64,000 bases of DNA. Source: Hippophae tibetana. Lineage: Eukaryota > Streptophyta > Magnoliopsida > Rosales > Elaeagnaceae. A program made the position numbers and the translations under genes. Where the stretch lies: the NCBI GenBank assembly GCA_037013495.1, contig CM072805.1, positions 37,877,169 to 37,941,168 of the forward strand, read 5' to 3'. Of the stretch, positions 62,184 through 64,000 are shown piece after piece; position 1 is the stretch's first letter, and each line of letters starts with the position of its first letter. The notes under the pieces were generated by a model. It made no database searches. It saw nothing but the letters and a program-made list of their open reading frames with translations, and was not told the DNA's origin.

Positions 62184-64000
62184 AGACTTGACCAAGGATT
62201 ACCTGCAGTTCTTAAATAATTCTGTATTGATAGAAAGTGATCAGCTGGATATTGTATCTTCTTAGCTAGTTCTTCTAGCTATATATTAATTACCCTGATT
62301 CCACATACCTGAATTTAAATAAATGAAATGTTTGACCTTTTGTCATTTAGTAATTTACTTTAAGGACAAGTTTTGGAGACCCGTTATACCTATAAATTTA
62401 ACAACTTATTTTATTGGTGATACATTATTTATCATTAATGGTTAGATTTATTGATTAATTTCAATCGTAATCTCTATCTGATACTCACCCTTTACTTTAA
62501 GTTGTTTCTGTTTGATCTTTCATGAGTATCGACTGTCAGTAAACTTGAGAATTAAGGAATCAAAATATAGGAACAAATCTAATGAAATCTCAGAGATACA
62601 AAGTTCTCTTCATTTTATTATAAAGAACTCGATCTTCAATGTTCCTTGTTACATTTGCAAAGATAAGGTAGTTTTTATCATACAGAAATCACGTGAACAT
62701 TACATGATTGAAACTCTAACTAATAGCTAGACATTGTTCTTGAAATAACACTTTCTTAATATTTTATTGACCTATTGAAATTACTTTTTTCCTATTTATA
62801 TTTTTACCAAATACTTTCTTATCAAATTGAAATCACTTCTTTAAATAAATAGTGCATCTACTAATTAAAACTATAAATAGTGCATCTCCCATCCTCTCCC
62901 TTTCTTTTTGCAATTCATTTGCACAATAATGAAGTTTCATTAAATTGACGAAAATCATTATACATGGTTCTAATTGACTTGCCCTTACAAGTTAGAACAA
63001 CCTTATTAGCTGCCTGCTTGAGATGGAGATTGTTCTTCAAAAACCCATAATGAAGATTTGGGTTTTCTTTACATCTGTAACGATAAACGGGACCAAAGAT
63101 AAATGAGGTTTTATAAAAAAAACTCATTAAATTTAAAAAATAGTCAATTATAACTCATAAATTATTGTTATATTACATTATCTCCCTTAGATATCTTGAT
63201 TCTATCAATTTATTTTGAAACATATTCTTTAAAAAATTAAAAAAATTACTTAAATTTAAATGATATTTTTATTATTTTAATAAAGTTGAAGGGAGGTTTT
63301 GTAATTCCACTTAAAAATTAATTCAAGTAAGCTGAAAGAATGTACCATAATAATTTTAATGAATTAGATGGCATTATTTTCATCCATTAAACAACTTTTG
63401 CAGACAGTATAAAATAAAAAGAAAGAAATAGGCTAAAAGATAAAAGATAGAGCTTTGATGCAAGAGATTATATTGTGAAATATGTTTAAAAGTCAAATGT
63501 AACCAGAGTTATTTAATTATGCATACTAAAGTTGTTATTTTTACTTAGTATTTGTCGTTTTTTTTTATGAATTAACAATACAAAGATAAATTAGAAATTT
63601 TAATTTTTTATCAATTATTTAGTCATTGTTATTTATTATCAAAAATAATCTATAAAAGTAATATTTTAATAACATTTCAAAAATATGATAAATAAATAAA
63701 AAATGAAAAAAATTATAATTACTAAATTACTAAAACAAAATAATAAAGAGATTAAAATTTTCATTTTAATATAAATAAGAGATCAACTTTATTCTTCCTT
63801 GCTAGGATGATAAGATAAAAGAGTGTAAGAGAATGTGAAAAAATATACTTCAATTATTTTTGTTAAATTAATTACAATAACTTGAGAATATAATTTCCTT
63901 TAGATTTGGTTTAAACTGAATGTATGGCTGAAATCCAAAAATATTAATCTTATAATATTTTAAATCATAAGTTCAAAGTTTACCATTGGAATTAGCCAGT
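62184..64000. other. lipid-transfer gene 3' region and AT-rich DNA
   Basis: The first 150 bp or so is the probable 3' untranslated region. A consensus plant TATA box (TATAAATAG) occurs at 62872-62880, followed by a CT-rich stretch. A minus-strand frame at 62915-63127 (with NPNLHYGFLKNNLHLKQAAN) looks somewhat protein-like but has no recognised family. A 15-bp direct repeat (ATAAATAGTGCATCT) lies at 62845 and 62873. Nothing more is supported. Confidence 0.5.

Overview
The window looks like nuclear DNA from a eudicot plant. The evidence is multi-exon genes with GT-AG introns, a plant RopGEF, a DUF620 protein, class I small heat-shock proteins, a DIR1/PVR3-like lipid-transfer protein, a nuclear-type tRNA-Asp, Ty1/copia elements and an L1-type LINE. 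Intergenic DNA is very AT-rich and full of low-complexity and short tandem repeats. I cannot name the species.

Layout. 1-1.5 kb: a 15-bp minisatellite followed by an old copia gag-protease fragment. 2.5-6.3 kb: a decayed copia element on the minus strand. 11.0-13.9 kb: a three-exon DUF620 gene. 15.1-16.8 kb: two class I sHSP genes facing tail to tail, both with heat-shock elements and TATA boxes; the plus-strand copy has a break in its reading frame. 21.2-23.3 kb: a 33-base poly(C) run, a transit-peptide-like open frame, an orphan TATA promoter and a GC-richer island holding a possible 36-residue ORF. 24.5-26.2 kb: a five-exon minus-strand gene of a plant family of unknown function. 31.2-34.1 kb: a possible stray exon and a 5'-truncated LINE. 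35.8-40.0 kb: a second copy of the copia family at 2.5-6.3 kb, on the opposite strand. 40-53.7 kb: a gene-free AT-rich tract with several local tandem duplications. 54.0-57.1 kb: a seven-exon RopGEF. 57.7 kb: tRNA-Asp(GTC). 61.4-62.2 kb: a two-exon lipid-transfer protein gene. The remainder to 64 kb is AT-rich.

The genes form no operon-like system; each is an independent plant locus. The only functional grouping is the convergent sHSP pair, which probably arose by local duplication. I found no convincing new biological system. The best leads are the small-ORF/orphan-promoter region at 22.4-23.3 kb, the disrupted sHSP with an intact heat-shock promoter, the inverted hairpins in the lipid-transfer protein intron, and the well-conserved family of unknown function at 24.5-26.2 kb. 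All splice sites were placed by eye from reading frame and GT-AG signals.
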